From Pseudomonas zanjanensis (lineage in GTDB: Bacteria > Pseudomonadota > Gammaproteobacteria > Pseudomonadales > Pseudomonadaceae): a DNA stretch of 64,000 nt. The notes beneath the pieces were generated by a model that worked only from the letters and a program-made list of their open reading frames with translations, was not told the DNA's origin and ran no database searches. Each line of letters begins with the position of its first letter. The first letter of the stretch is position 1. The position numbers and the translations under genes were made by a program. The DNA is taken from the NCBI RefSeq assembly GCF_014268745.2, contig NZ_JABWRB020000001.1, forward strand, positions 372,001-436,000, given 5' to 3'. This document shows, in pieces, positions 28,538 to 37,180 of this stretch.

Positions 28538-29044
28538 TCAGGTCGGGGTCTTTCGATCGATCGCCAGTTTGATGGTGTAGCTGAATGGAGCCTCAGTCAT
28601 TTTTTCGGAGATGACCGCTTCGCAGGTGTAATCATTATTACCTGACGATTTTATATTTTTACTCCACCGTGGAATGTAGCTGGGCTCTGCCCAGCCTGGT
28701 ATTACGGGAACTTCGAGACGTGTGTAAAGTTGGCAGGTATGGCCATTGATTTCATACGCCAGGTTGAACTCGATAGGTTCTATCTTTTTCAAGGTGGGCT
28801 GCCAGCCGGAAGTTGGATAGGTGAACGCCCTCTGGAAAGGAATATTGATGTTTCGAAGCCTGTTGGGCGAGACATCGTAGCCCGCTGTTGGATAGTCGGG
28901 CGGAAGTACCGAAAGATGCTTCAGTCTTAGCGTGTCTGAAGTGTTGTTCGTGACCTGTACGAGTACGGCTGTGTCCGCCATGGCGCCGCTGATGAAAACA
29001 GGGCCCAGTGCGACGGCCAGGGCAAAACGCTTGATGTGGTTCAT
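28538..29044 (-). CDS. Predicted secreted protein of unknown family
   Basis: From the ATG at 29042-29044 the product has 168 residues, with a signal peptide (MNHIKRFALAVALGPVFISG, cleavage near AMA|DTA). The mature part is polar and probably beta-rich, with three Cys (HTCQLY and DYTCEAV among them) and several Trp and Pro. AAGGAAGA before the ATG supports this start over longer upstream frames. Base composition is clearly more AT-rich than the flanking genes, which hints at transfer. I do not recognise the family, and the neighbours offer no functional clue. Confidence 0.72.
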   Translation of the reverse strand: MNHIKRFALAVALGPVFISGAMADTAVLVQVTNNTSDTLRLKHLSVLPPDYPTAGYDVSPNRLRNINIPFQRAFTYPTSGWQPTLKKIEPIEFNLAYEINGHTCQLYTRLEVPVIPGWAEPSYIPRWSKNIKSSGNNDYTCEAVISEKMTEAPFSYTIKLAIDRKTPT

Positions 29045-29263
29045 TGTGTTCTCTTCCTTGAGTGCAGGTTGAATCTGGATCTGCGTAGGTTGTTGGTTTT
29101 TAGTTTGTGTGCCAGGCAACGGTGATGCTGCTTCGGCGTTTTTATTATTAGCGTGATTAATCCCTGGGATCCATAGTGCGAGCACTTCGGCTTGTTATTT
29201 TATGTTTCGTATCTTTTTCCCGGCTTTGTTTGTTGTTTTAACGCCAACTTGCGCGCATAAAAA

Positions 29264-29292
29264 AGCCTCGGCTACTTTCGTTGCCGAGGCTT
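29264..29292 (-). terminator. Terminator downstream of xenB
   Basis: AGCCTCGGC and GCCGAGGCT form a nine-pair stem with a loop centred on ACTTTCGTT. Six A to its left on the plus strand give the U-tract for minus-strand transcripts. Confidence 0.9.
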
Positions 29293-29316
29293 GTTTGCAA
29301 TGTAATTGCGGCGGAC

Positions 29317-30366
29317 TTACATCACCGGGTAATCAATATAGCCAACGGGTCCTTTGCCATAGAACGTCTCCGGATGCGGCTCGTTCAATGGCGCGTCGGC
29401 TTTCAAGCGGGCCGGCAGGTCCGGGTTGGCAATGAACGGCACGCCGAAGGCCACGGCGTCAGCCTTGCCTTCTGCCAGCCAGGCATTGGCGCTCTCTTTG
29501 GTAAAGCGTTCGTTGGCGATGTACGGGCCGCCGAAAGCCTGCTTGAGTTGTGGGCCGATGCTGTCTTCGCCCTCCTTCTCACGGGAGCAGATGAAGGCGA
29601 TGCCACGCTTGCCCAGTTCGCGAGCCACGTAGCTGAAGGTTTCCAGGCGGTTCTCGTCACCCATGTCATGGGAGTCGGCGCGTGGCGCCAGGTGCACGCC
29701 AACCCGGCCGGCGCCCCAGACTTCGATGGCGGCGTCGGTCACTTCCAGCAGCAGGCGGGCACGGTTTTCCAGGGAACCGCCATAGTTGTCGGTGCGCTGG
29801 TTGGTGCTGCTTTGCAGGAACTGGTCGAGCAGATAGCCGTTGGCGCCGTGGATCTCCACGCCGTCGAAACCGGCGGCCTTGGCGTTCTCGGCACCGACGC
29901 GGTAGGCATCGACGATGTCGGCGATTTCAGCGGTTTCCAGTGCGCGCGGCGTTGGGTAGTCGGCCAGTGGACGGACCAGGCTGACGTGACCCTTGGGCTG
30001 GATCGCGCTGGGGGCCACCGGGGTTTCGCCGTTCAGGTACGACGGATGGGAGATCCGGCCGACGTGCCACAGTTGCAGGAAGATCTTGCCGCCGGCGCCG
30101 TGGATCGCCTTGGTGACGTTGGACCAGCCGCGTACCTGGTCGTTGGACCAGATGCCCGGGGTGTCCGGGTAGCCCACGCCCATCGGCGTGACGGAGGTCG
30201 CTTCGCTGAGGATCAGGCCAGCGGAGGCGCGTTGCACGTAGTACTCGGCCATCAACGCATTGGGCACGCGGCCTGCGTCGGCGCGGCAGCGAGTGAGCGG
30301 GGCCATGATGATGCGGTTCTTCAGCTCGATGTCGCCGAGTTTGATGGGGTCGAAAATAGTCGCCAT
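29317..30366 (-). CDS. xenB: Old Yellow Enzyme-type ene-reductase, XenB-like
   Basis: The 349-residue FMN enzyme reduces activated alkenes, N-ethylmaleimide and nitro compounds with NADPH. It shows MAPLTRCRAD with the flavin-tuning Cys27, the substrate-binding pair in VEIHGANGYLLDQF and the NQRTDNYGGS loop. Length and sequence agree closely with XenB of P. fluorescens as I recall it. It is the last gene of an arsR-MFS-xenB unit, 34 bases after the transporter, and is followed by a terminator. Confidence 0.94.
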   Translation of the reverse strand: MATIFDPIKLGDIELKNRIIMAPLTRCRADAGRVPNALMAEYYVQRASAGLILSEATSVTPMGVGYPDTPGIWSNDQVRGWSNVTKAIHGAGGKIFLQLWHVGRISHPSYLNGETPVAPSAIQPKGHVSLVRPLADYPTPRALETAEIADIVDAYRVGAENAKAAGFDGVEIHGANGYLLDQFLQSSTNQRTDNYGGSLENRARLLLEVTDAAIEVWGAGRVGVHLAPRADSHDMGDENRLETFSYVARELGKRGIAFICSREKEGEDSIGPQLKQAFGGPYIANERFTKESANAWLAEGKADAVAFGVPFIANPDLPARLKADAPLNEPHPETFYGKGPVGYIDYPVM

Positions 30367-30400
30367 GAAAATACAACCTCGAAAGTGGAAGGGTAAACAG

Positions 30401-31567
30401 TCAACGAGTTGCCGGGGCCAGGTCGGTATTGCCGCCCTGGCGGAAAGTGATCAGGGTGACCAGCAGCGCCAGCACGGCCAGCGCGCCGGCGGCCAGGGGC
30501 ACGGCAGTCAGGCCCAGGCCTTGGTCGATGACGCTGCCGCCGACCCAGGCGCCCAGGGCATTGCCGACGTTGAAGGCGCCGATGTTCAGGGTGGAGACCA
30601 GGTTGGGCGCGTCCTTGCCGAAGGTCACCACGTTGACTTGCAGGGCCGGCACGGCGGCGAAGCAGGCGGTGGCCCAGAGGAACAGGGTGATTTCAGTGGG
30701 GATCAGCGCCACGCTGGTCCAGCTCAGCACAGTGGACACCACGGCCATGGTGATGAAGACGCCCATCAAGGTGTTTGCCAGGCTCTTGTCCGCCAGCTTG
30801 CCGCCGATGATGTTGCCCAGGGTCAACCCCAGGCCGATCAGCACCAGGGTCCAGGTCACGCCACGGGGCGATACGCCGGTCACTTCACCCAACAGCGGGG
30901 CGACATACGTGAAGAGGGTGAACACCGAGGCGGAGAACAGCGCGGTCATGCTCAGGGACAGCCACAGACCGGCGCCTTTGAGCGCCACCAGCTCCGAGCG
31001 CATGTCGAGTTTTTCTTCGTCGCGCTTGGCCGGCAGGAAGCGGATCAGGCCGATCAGTGCCACCACGCCGATAACCGTCACTGCCCAGAAGGTCGAGCGC
31101 CAGCCGGCTTCCTGGCCCAGTGCGGTGCCCAGCGGCACGCCGAGCACATTGGCCAGGGTCAGGCCGGTGAACATCAGGGCCACGGCCGAGGCGCGCTTGT
31201 TGGGCGCCACCAGGCCGGCGGCCACCACCGAGCCGATACCGAAGAACGCACCGTGGCACAGGGCCGTGACGACCCGGGCGAACATCAGCACGTTGTAGTC
31301 GCTGGCGATGGCGCAGAGCAGGTTGCCGACGATGAAAATCCCCATCAACGCCACCAGGGCGGCCTTGCGCGGCAGCCGGGCGGTGGCCAGGGCCATGAAC
31401 GGCGCACCGATGGCCACGCCCAGGGCGTAGCCGGTCACCAGCCAGCCGGCGCCGGGAATCGACACGCCCAGGTCGGCCGCCACGTCGGGCAGCAGGCCCA
31501 TGATGACGAATTCGGTGGTGCCGATGGCGAAGGCGCTCAGGGCCAGGATCAGGAGTGAAAGGGGCAT
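30401..31567 (-). CDS. MFS efflux transporter of the DHA1 type
   Basis: The 388-residue inner-membrane protein has about twelve helices. The N-terminus LLILALSAFAIGTTEFVIMG is characteristic of the AraJ/YdhP-like sugar-efflux and multidrug DHA1 group. GWLVTGYALGVAIGAPFMA and RLPRKAALV follow. The substrate cannot be told from sequence. It stands 17 bases after the ArsR-type regulator and 34 before xenB, so export of a reactive electrophile or its reduced product is a reasonable inference. Confidence 0.88.
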   Translation of the reverse strand: MPLSLLILALSAFAIGTTEFVIMGLLPDVAADLGVSIPGAGWLVTGYALGVAIGAPFMALATARLPRKAALVALMGIFIVGNLLCAIASDYNVLMFARVVTALCHGAFFGIGSVVAAGLVAPNKRASAVALMFTGLTLANVLGVPLGTALGQEAGWRSTFWAVTVIGVVALIGLIRFLPAKRDEEKLDMRSELVALKGAGLWLSLSMTALFSASVFTLFTYVAPLLGEVTGVSPRGVTWTLVLIGLGLTLGNIIGGKLADKSLANTLMGVFITMAVVSTVLSWTSVALIPTEITLFLWATACFAAVPALQVNVVTFGKDAPNLVSTLNIGAFNVGNALGAWVGGSVIDQGLGLTAVPLAAGALAVLALLVTLITFRQGGNTDLAPATR

Positions 31568-31584
31568 GATGGGTCCTTGTCAGG

Positions 31585-31887
31585 TCAGAGCTCTTGGCTC
31601 ATTTGCTTGAGGAACTGCTGGATCACGTCCTCGTTGCGTTTGAAGAAGTGCCATTGACCGACCTTCTGGCTGGTGATCAGCCCCGCCCGTTGCAACACCG
31701 CCAAATGCGCAGACACCGTGGATTGCGAGAGGCCGCAACGCTGGTCGATCTGCCCGGCGCAAATGCCGAACTCATGGTTGTGCAACTGGTCGGGGAACTG
31801 GACCTTGGGGTCTTTGAGCCAGTTGAGGATGTCTCGCCGTACTGGGTGCGCCAGGGCTTTTATTATTTCGTCGAGGTCGAGGGTCAT
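31585..31887 (-). CDS. ArsR-family winged-helix repressor
   Basis: The product has 100 residues from the ATG at 31885-31887; a TTG nine bases upstream is less likely. The recognition helix region is LSQSTVSAHLAVLQRAGLIT. There are two Cys (ICAGQIDQRCG) before the recognition helix, which could sense thiol-reactive compounds or metal; the classic ELCVC metal motif is absent. It heads the arsR-MFS-xenB unit and faces several TCGCGATAT-type repeats in the intergenic region. Confidence 0.9.
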   Translation of the reverse strand: MTLDLDEIIKALAHPVRRDILNWLKDPKVQFPDQLHNHEFGICAGQIDQRCGLSQSTVSAHLAVLQRAGLITSQKVGQWHFFKRNEDVIQQFLKQMSQEL

Positions 31888-31916
31888 GGGTAGCAAGCTC
31901 GGGTGAGTAAAACGCC

Positions 31917-32016
31917 ATATCGCGATGGAGCGAACCTTAAATCGTTACTTCGCGATATACCAATATGGATTTGATCTGAATGCCCAACAAATCGCTATAT
32001 CGGGTTATAACGATAT
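31917..32016. promoter_or_regulatory. Repeated ATATCGCGA motifs, probable ArsR operator
   Basis: ATATCGCGA at 31917-31925 is inverted as TCGCGATAT at 31950-31958. Related runs ATCGCTATATCG (31991-32002) and CGATAT (32011-32016) follow. The cluster lies between divergent arsR and acpH and is the best candidate target for the ArsR-type protein. Confidence 0.6.
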
Positions 32017-32043
32017 GGGCGCGGGAGTGCTAAGCTGCGGGCC

Positions 32044-32628
32044 ATGAACTATCTCGCGCACCTGCACCTCGGCGGCCCCGGCCGGGAACAACTGCTCGGC
32101 AGCCTCTATGGCGACTTCGTCAAGGGACCGCTGCAAGGGCTCTACGACCCGCGGATCGAGGCGGCGATTGCCCTGCATCGGCGCATCGACATGTACACCG
32201 ACCGTCATCCCTTGGTGGACATCGCCCTGTCGCGCTTTTCCACGGTGCGACGGCGCTATGCCGGGATCGTGCTCGACGTGTTTTTCGATCATTGCCTGGC
32301 CCGGGACTGGCCGTTGTACGGCGAAGAGCCGCTGCTGGATTTCACGTCCCGGGTGTACCAGGTGCTCGGCACCGAACCGCAGTTACCAGGACGCCTGGCG
32401 CACATCGCCCCGCACATGGCGGCGGATGACTGGCTGGGGTCTTATCAGGAATTCGAGGTGTTGGCGCAAGTACTGCGCGGCATTTCCCGCCGCCTGTCCC
32501 GTCCCGAGGAACTGGCCGGGGCGATGCCGGAATTGATCAGGCTCTATGAGCCGTTGAGCGAAGACTTTCGGTTGTTCTATCCGCAGCTTCAGGATTTTGC
32601 GCTGAGCCAGGTCACACCAAATAACTAA
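32044..32628 (+). CDS. acpH: Acyl-carrier-protein phosphodiesterase (AcpH, DUF479)
   Basis: The product has 194 residues, the same size as E. coli AcpH (193). AcpH removes 4'-phosphopantetheine from ACP. The N-terminal MNYLAHLHL and the following GDFVKG, ALHRRIDMYTDRHP and VLDVFFDHCLARDW segments are the conserved His/Asp motifs of this HD-like metal enzyme. Divergent from arsR. A REPIN follows the stop. Confidence 0.88.
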   Translation: MNYLAHLHLGGPGREQLLGSLYGDFVKGPLQGLYDPRIEAAIALHRRIDMYTDRHPLVDIALSRFSTVRRRYAGIVLDVFFDHCLARDWPLYGEEPLLDFTSRVYQVLGTEPQLPGRLAHIAPHMAADDWLGSYQEFEVLAQVLRGISRRLSRPEELAGAMPELIRLYEPLSEDFRLFYPQLQDFALSQVTPNN

Positions 32629-32631
32629 ATT

Positions 32632-32719
32632 GTGGGAGCGGGCTTGCTCGCGAAGGCGGTGGATCAGTCAACATCTGTGTTGAATGTACTGCCGTCTTCG
32701 CGAGCAAGCCCGCTCCCAC
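32632..32719. repeat. REPIN between acpH and olsA
   Basis: Inverted REP halves GTGGGAGCGGGCTTGCTCGC at both ends, between convergent genes. Confidence 0.9.
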
Positions 32720-32744
32720 AAGGGATTTTCCACGGGAATCCGGA

Positions 32745-33539
32745 TCAGGCCGCAATCGCCGCAGGCCGCACCGGCACTTGCTGTTTCTCGGGAATCGCGC
32801 CGAACAACGCCTTGTGCACCGCCTGCTGCGCCTGGAAGGCCAGGGCCGCGCGTTCCTGGCCATGGCAGGCAATCGGTTCCAGCAGGTGGATGTGCACCTC
32901 GCCCCGATCATTGGCGAACAGGCGCATCAGGTGCGACAGCAAATCATCATCGCCAATGAACGGCGCCAGGGAATCCGGCTCGCCGTTGCGCAGATAACGA
33001 ATCGCCACCGGTTGCAAGGCGACATCGGCATCGATCGCCGCCGACAACAAGCGACCGTGGAAGGTGCGCAGGGAACGGCCGTCGGTGGTGGTGCCTTCCG
33101 GGAACATCAACAACGGATGGGCCTGTTCCAAGTGGCGACTCATCTGTTTGCGGATCAGCTGGCTGTCACCCGAGCCGCGACGGATAAACAGGCTGCCGGC
33201 CTTGGCGGCCAGCCAGCCGGCGACCGGCCAGGTGCGCACTTCGGCCTTGGACAGGAACGACAGCGGCGTGAGCATGCCCAGCAGCGGGATGTCGGTCCAG
33301 GACACATGGTTGCTGACCCAGAGCATCGGTCGTTGCGGCAGTTGACCATGGACGGTGACGGCAAAGGGCAGGGCATGGCTCAGCCGGGCCATGAAGAACC
33401 GCGACCAGCGTTGGCGACGCACCATGGAGTTGGCGATCCCCAGGCGTTCGAACAAACCGAACACGCTGGCCATGCTCAGCCCCAGCGTCACCACCAGCAA
33501 GACTCGCGCGATACGCGCGTACACCCGCAACCGACTCAT
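32745..33539 (-). CDS. olsA: Lyso-ornithine lipid O-acyltransferase (PlsC family)
   Basis: The 264-residue membrane-bound acyltransferase carries the HX4D motif NHVSWTD (His78, Asp83) and the FPEGTTTDG motif. OlsA adds the second acyl chain to lyso-ornithine lipid. Its ATG overlaps the stop of olsB (TGATG), so the pair is coupled. Without OlsB next door it would be called a generic 1-acylglycerol-3-phosphate acyltransferase. The frame is open upstream within olsB, but that extension is not PlsC-like. Confidence 0.9.
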   Translation of the reverse strand: MSRLRVYARIARVLLVVTLGLSMASVFGLFERLGIANSMVRRQRWSRFFMARLSHALPFAVTVHGQLPQRPMLWVSNHVSWTDIPLLGMLTPLSFLSKAEVRTWPVAGWLAAKAGSLFIRRGSGDSQLIRKQMSRHLEQAHPLLMFPEGTTTDGRSLRTFHGRLLSAAIDADVALQPVAIRYLRNGEPDSLAPFIGDDDLLSHLMRLFANDRGEVHIHLLEPIACHGQERAALAFQAQQAVHKALFGAIPEKQQVPVRPAAIAA

Positions 33540-34294
33540 CACACCGCTGCCTTGAAGTGACGGGCGTAGCGCGGGCAGAGTTCGTCGCGCTTGAGCAGGA
33601 TGAACACATCGGCCACCTGGAAATCCTCGTCCCAGCACGGCTCGCCGCAGATCTTCGCGCCCAGGCGCATGTAGGCCTTGAGCAGCGGAGGCATCTCGGC
33701 AATGACGTTGGACGGCACGTCCAGGGTCGGCAGTGGTTTTTTCGGCACGGCTTGCAGGTGTTCGGTGCACAGGTAGCGTTCGCGCAGGCGCTGCATGATC
33801 GCCTGGGCCTGTATGCCGCCATCCTGCATCGGAATGCTCGCGCAGCCCATCAGGTAGCTGTAGCCGCCTTCGTTCAGGACTTCGGCCAGCTCGCCCCAGA
33901 GCACCGCGATGGTGCCACCGTTGCGGTAGGCCGGGTCGACGCAGGTACGGCCGATTTCGAGGATTGGGCCCTTGAGGTGGACCAGGCCGTGGAGGCTGAA
34001 TTCTTCTTCGCTGTAGAACCGGCCCAGGCTGCTGGCGGCCTGGTGGTCGAGCAGGCGAGTGGTCGCCACGAGGCGGCCGGTGTTCAGGTCGCGTACGCCG
34101 ATGTGAGCGCAGTGAACATCATAGTCATCCATGTCCAGACCCATTTCCGCGCCTTTGAGCTTGGCGTTGAACTCGCCACTGAAGACGTTGAAGCGCAGGG
34201 CCTGGGCTTCTTGCAAGGCGTGGGCGCCGATCAGGCGTTCGGCTTGCAGGCGGCGTTCATTGCCGGTGTCGCTGATGCGGGCGATCTGAGTCAT
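33539..34294 (-). CDS. olsB: L-ornithine N-alpha-acyltransferase
   Basis: The 251-residue GNAT-like acyltransferase transfers a 3-hydroxyacyl group from ACP to ornithine, the first step to ornithine lipids made by Pseudomonas under phosphate limitation. [26 protein letters not shown] and [18 protein letters not shown] are conserved; the last contains the acyl-donor pocket. GGAG precedes the ATG by eight bases. First gene of olsBA. Confidence 0.9.
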   Translation of the reverse strand: MTQIARISDTGNERRLQAERLIGAHALQEAQALRFNVFSGEFNAKLKGAEMGLDMDDYDVHCAHIGVRDLNTGRLVATTRLLDHQAASSLGRFYSEEEFSLHGLVHLKGPILEIGRTCVDPAYRNGGTIAVLWGELAEVLNEGGYSYLMGCASIPMQDGGIQAQAIMQRLRERYLCTEHLQAVPKKPLPTLDVPSNVIAEMPPLLKAYMRLGAKICGEPCWDEDFQVADVFILLKRDELCPRYARHFKAAV

Positions 34295-34440
34295 AGCGAA
34301 TCTCCGTGCGGGCTGTTCAGTTGCAGCCTGTCGACTTTCTTTATGCAGCCATGTTGTGCAAAGTCAGGCTATGTAGCCCCGGTGTCATCGCCATGAAGCT
34401 TTGGTGATGCTTATATGACAGCCCTCAAGGAGTCCGCCCA

Positions 34441-35313
34441 ATGCCCTGGCACACCCTGATCGAACACGGCGAGCGCTTGCCCGCCCATCCGGACCTGGCC
34501 GAAGGTTATGCCGCGTTGCTGCAACGCCTGGGGCCGGTAACGCCGTTCGAGCTGGCCGTGCTTGGGGCTCGGTCGATGGCCACGCCGGGGCTGGCGTTCC
34601 TGGTGGGCTACCAGGCGGCACTGCGAGTGCTTTGGCCCAGCGCGCCGCAGAGCCTCGGCGCTCTGTGTGCCACTGAGCAGCGCAGCGTGCGGCCGGCGGA
34701 CATGCACACCCGTCTCGACGATTTGCGCCTGAGCGGACGCAAGGATTTCGTCACCGCTGGCGACGCCGCCGAATGGCTGTTGATTGCTGCCCGCTGCGAA
34801 GCGCCCGGTGAAACGCCACGGCTGAACCTGGCGGTGGCCTACGCGGGCGAGCCCGGCGTGACCTTGGAGAAACTGCCCGCCATGGGCCTGATGCCCGACA
34901 TCAGCCATGGCCGCGTGCTGCTCGACGGCGCGTTGTGCGAATTGCTGGCGGGCGATGGCTGGGACGCCTACGTCAAACCGTTCCGCACCCTGGAAGACCT
35001 TTATGTGCTCAGCGCGATGACGGCCTGGTTGCATGGCGTCGGGCAGGAGTGCGCCTGGCCCCAGGCGTTGCAACTGCGCCTGCTGGCATTGCTCGCCGGC
35101 TGTGCGGAAGTGAGCCGGCATAACCCTTCGAGTGCTGCCGGGCATGTGCTGCTGGGCGGGTTGTTCGCCCAGTTCCACGGGCTCGACGGTGAACTCGACG
35201 CTGCCCTGGCCGGCGGGCCTGCGACGTGGCGCGAGCTGTGGACGCGGGATAAAGGCGTGATGGATATCGCGGCGGGGGCGCGGGCCAAGCGGTTGGCCAA
35301 GGCGTTGGGATAG
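34441..35313 (+). CDS. Acyl-CoA dehydrogenase-like protein, short form
   Basis: The 290-residue product contains an acyl-CoA dehydrogenase middle-domain-like region (LDDLRLSGRKDFVTAGDAAEWLLI, then PAMGLMPDISHGRVLLDG) and a helical C-terminal part. It is much shorter than normal dehydrogenases (about 380-400) and I do not see the usual catalytic Glu motif, so enzymatic activity is doubtful. AAGGAG precedes the ATG by nine bases. Divergent from olsB. The call rests on fold-like motifs only. Confidence 0.65.
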   Translation: MPWHTLIEHGERLPAHPDLAEGYAALLQRLGPVTPFELAVLGARSMATPGLAFLVGYQAALRVLWPSAPQSLGALCATEQRSVRPADMHTRLDDLRLSGRKDFVTAGDAAEWLLIAARCEAPGETPRLNLAVAYAGEPGVTLEKLPAMGLMPDISHGRVLLDGALCELLAGDGWDAYVKPFRTLEDLYVLSAMTAWLHGVGQECAWPQALQLRLLALLAGCAEVSRHNPSSAAGHVLLGGLFAQFHGLDGELDAALAGGPATWRELWTRDKGVMDIAAGARAKRLAKALG

Positions 35314-35334
35314 CCCTCGGCGTGACTAACCCTT

Positions 35335-35421
35335 GTGGGAGCGAGCCTGCTCGCGATGGCGGAGTGGCAGCCAAGAATATGTCGACTGACAAACCGCTAT
35401 CGCGAGCAGGCTCGCTCCCAC
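35335..35421. repeat. REPIN
   Basis: Inverted halves with the core GTGGGAGCGAGCCTGCTCGC. Confidence 0.9.
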
Positions 35422-35497
35422 AGGGAAGGCCAGACAAGACTCAAATTGTCATCAAGTCTGAATAGGCTCCGAAGGTTCAACCCTGCGAGCCCCAAGT

Positions 35498-36592
35498 ATG
35501 TCCAAAGGCTGGTTCCTGATTCCGCTGTTATTGCTCAACCTGAGCGCCCACGCCGAAGATTGGCCCGGCGAGCAATGGCCAAGCGGCCCGACGCCGAGCG
35601 GGCCGGCCATCGAAGCCTTGGCGCAATACGCCTTCCCACCCCGGGACGATGAGAGCCGCGAGGGCATCCGCACCGATGCGCTGCTGGTGATCCAGGACGG
35701 TCGGCTGGTCTATGAACGCTACGCCGGGCCAACCACCGCCCAGACCCCGCACCTGACCTGGTCGATCAGCAAAAGCCTGCTGGCGACGGTATTCGGCGTG
35801 GCCTATGGCGAACAGCGCTTTGCCCTGGACGATCCGGCCGCCAAGTACTACCCGCCGCTGAACCGACACCCGGACCTGACCCTGGCCGATCTTTTCCATT
35901 GGGCGTCCGGCCTCGACTGGCAGGAAGACTACGAATACGCGCCGCTGAAGTCATCGGTGGTGGCGATGCTCTACACCCGCGGGCGTCATGACATGGCGGC
36001 GTTTACCGCGCAGCATGAAAGCTTCAGTCCGCCTGGGCGGGCGTTCCGTTATTCCAGCGGTGACAGCAACCTGTTGGCGGCGGCCCTGAAAAATATCGTC
36101 GGCCCGGCACGTTATCCCGATTACCCCTGGACCGCTCTGTTCGAACCCTTGGGCATCCGCAATGCCACCTGGGAAACCGACGCCAGCGGCACGTTCGTGG
36201 GGTCGTCCTACGCCTACCTGACGGCGCGGGACCTGGCGCGTGTCGGCTTGTTGATGCAGCGGGACGGCCGCTGGGGCGAACGGCAGCTGATTCCCAAGGC
36301 TTGGGTCGCGTTCAGCCGTGAACCGTTCGTGCACTTCCAGGCCGGCCAGGATGAAGCCGTGCCGGGCGGGCACTGGTGGCTCAACCGCGCCGCCGATCCG
36401 GCGATCCACCCCTGGCCCGACGCGCCGCCGGACACCTTCGCCGCCCTGGGCCATTGGGGCCAGGCGCTGTACGTCATTCCCAGCGCCAAACTGGTGATCG
36501 TGCGCTACGGCGACGACCGCGACGGCCGCTATCGCCATAACGAACTGCTCAAGCGGGCCATGGCGGCGTTCGCCGGGACGGTGCAGCCATGA
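35498..36592 (+). CDS. Exported serine hydrolase of the beta-lactamase/esterase family
   Basis: The 364-residue product has a signal peptide (MSKGWFLIPLLLLNLSAHA). The SxxK motif is SISK at 89-92, so Ser89 and Lys92 are catalytic. A Tyr motif FRYSSGDSN stands near residue 188, and HWGQALYV stands where class C enzymes have KTG/HTG. This pattern fits EstB-type esterases or 6-aminohexanoate-dimer hydrolase relatives more than true beta-lactamases. It overlaps the next gene by four bases (ATGA). Confidence 0.85.
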   Translation: MSKGWFLIPLLLLNLSAHAEDWPGEQWPSGPTPSGPAIEALAQYAFPPRDDESREGIRTDALLVIQDGRLVYERYAGPTTAQTPHLTWSISKSLLATVFGVAYGEQRFALDDPAAKYYPPLNRHPDLTLADLFHWASGLDWQEDYEYAPLKSSVVAMLYTRGRHDMAAFTAQHESFSPPGRAFRYSSGDSNLLAAALKNIVGPARYPDYPWTALFEPLGIRNATWETDASGTFVGSSYAYLTARDLARVGLLMQRDGRWGERQLIPKAWVAFSREPFVHFQAGQDEAVPGGHWWLNRAADPAIHPWPDAPPDTFAALGHWGQALYVIPSAKLVIVRYGDDRDGRYRHNELLKRAMAAFAGTVQP

Positions 36593-36900
36593 GGCGCAAC
36601 GTGTTGCTGACCCTGCTGTCGGCGGTGCTCATCGCCCTGTTCAGTTGGATGTGGCTGGAGCGGGTGGCGTTGCGGGCCTTTCCCGACATCATTAGCGCCT
36701 ACACCGCCAAGGAATACTGCTCGTGTCGCTATGTGATGGAGCAATCGGCGGACTACTGCCGTGGCTATGTGAGGCAGTCGGTGCCCACCAGCGACTTTCT
36801 CGAGACCGCAGACGCGAAACGCATCACCGTCAGCGGGTTGGGGCGTAGCAACAGCGCGCGGTGGATGGGGGAGCGGCAGGGGTGTCGGTTGGAACCCTGA
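36589..36900 (+). CDS. Small membrane-anchored Cys-containing protein
   Basis: The 103-residue product has one N-terminal hydrophobic helix (about 5-25) and a mostly polar periplasmic part with Cys in EYCSCRYVM, DYCRGY and QGCRLEP, possibly disulfide bonded. Its ATGA start overlaps the serine hydrolase stop, so they are co-translated and probably functional partners. I do not recognise a family; an enzymatic role at this size is unlikely. Confidence 0.75.
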   Translation: MRRNVLLTLLSAVLIALFSWMWLERVALRAFPDIISAYTAKEYCSCRYVMEQSADYCRGYVRQSVPTSDFLETADAKRITVSGLGRSNSARWMGERQGCRLEP

Positions 36901-36923
36901 AAGTTGATTCGATGATGGCTTTT

Positions 36924-37079
36924 GTGGCGAGGGAGCTTGCTCCCGCTGGGCTCTGTAGGAGCTGGCGAAGCCTGCGATCTTTTGATCTTTCGCTTGAGAC
37001 TCAAGTGTCTGGGGAAAGATCGCAGCCTCGTTGCACTCGACAGCTCCTACGGCCCAGCGGGAGCAAGCTCCCTCGCCAC
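36924..37079. repeat. REPIN with a second repeat nested inside
   Basis: Outer arms are GTGGCGAGGGAGCTTGCTCC and its inverse. Between them, 36955-37050 is a different palindromic family: GTAGGAGCTGGCGAAGCCTG at the left and CAGCTCCTAC at the right. This is a direct record of one repeat inserting into another. Confidence 0.85.
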
Positions 37080-37180
37080 AAAGGTTATGTGCGCAGCAGC
37101 GATGTTCTGAAACAGACAGTTTGCAAGCGCCCTCGGCCCGGTTAAGGTTCGCCACAGGTTTATCTACCCTCCGAGTGCAT

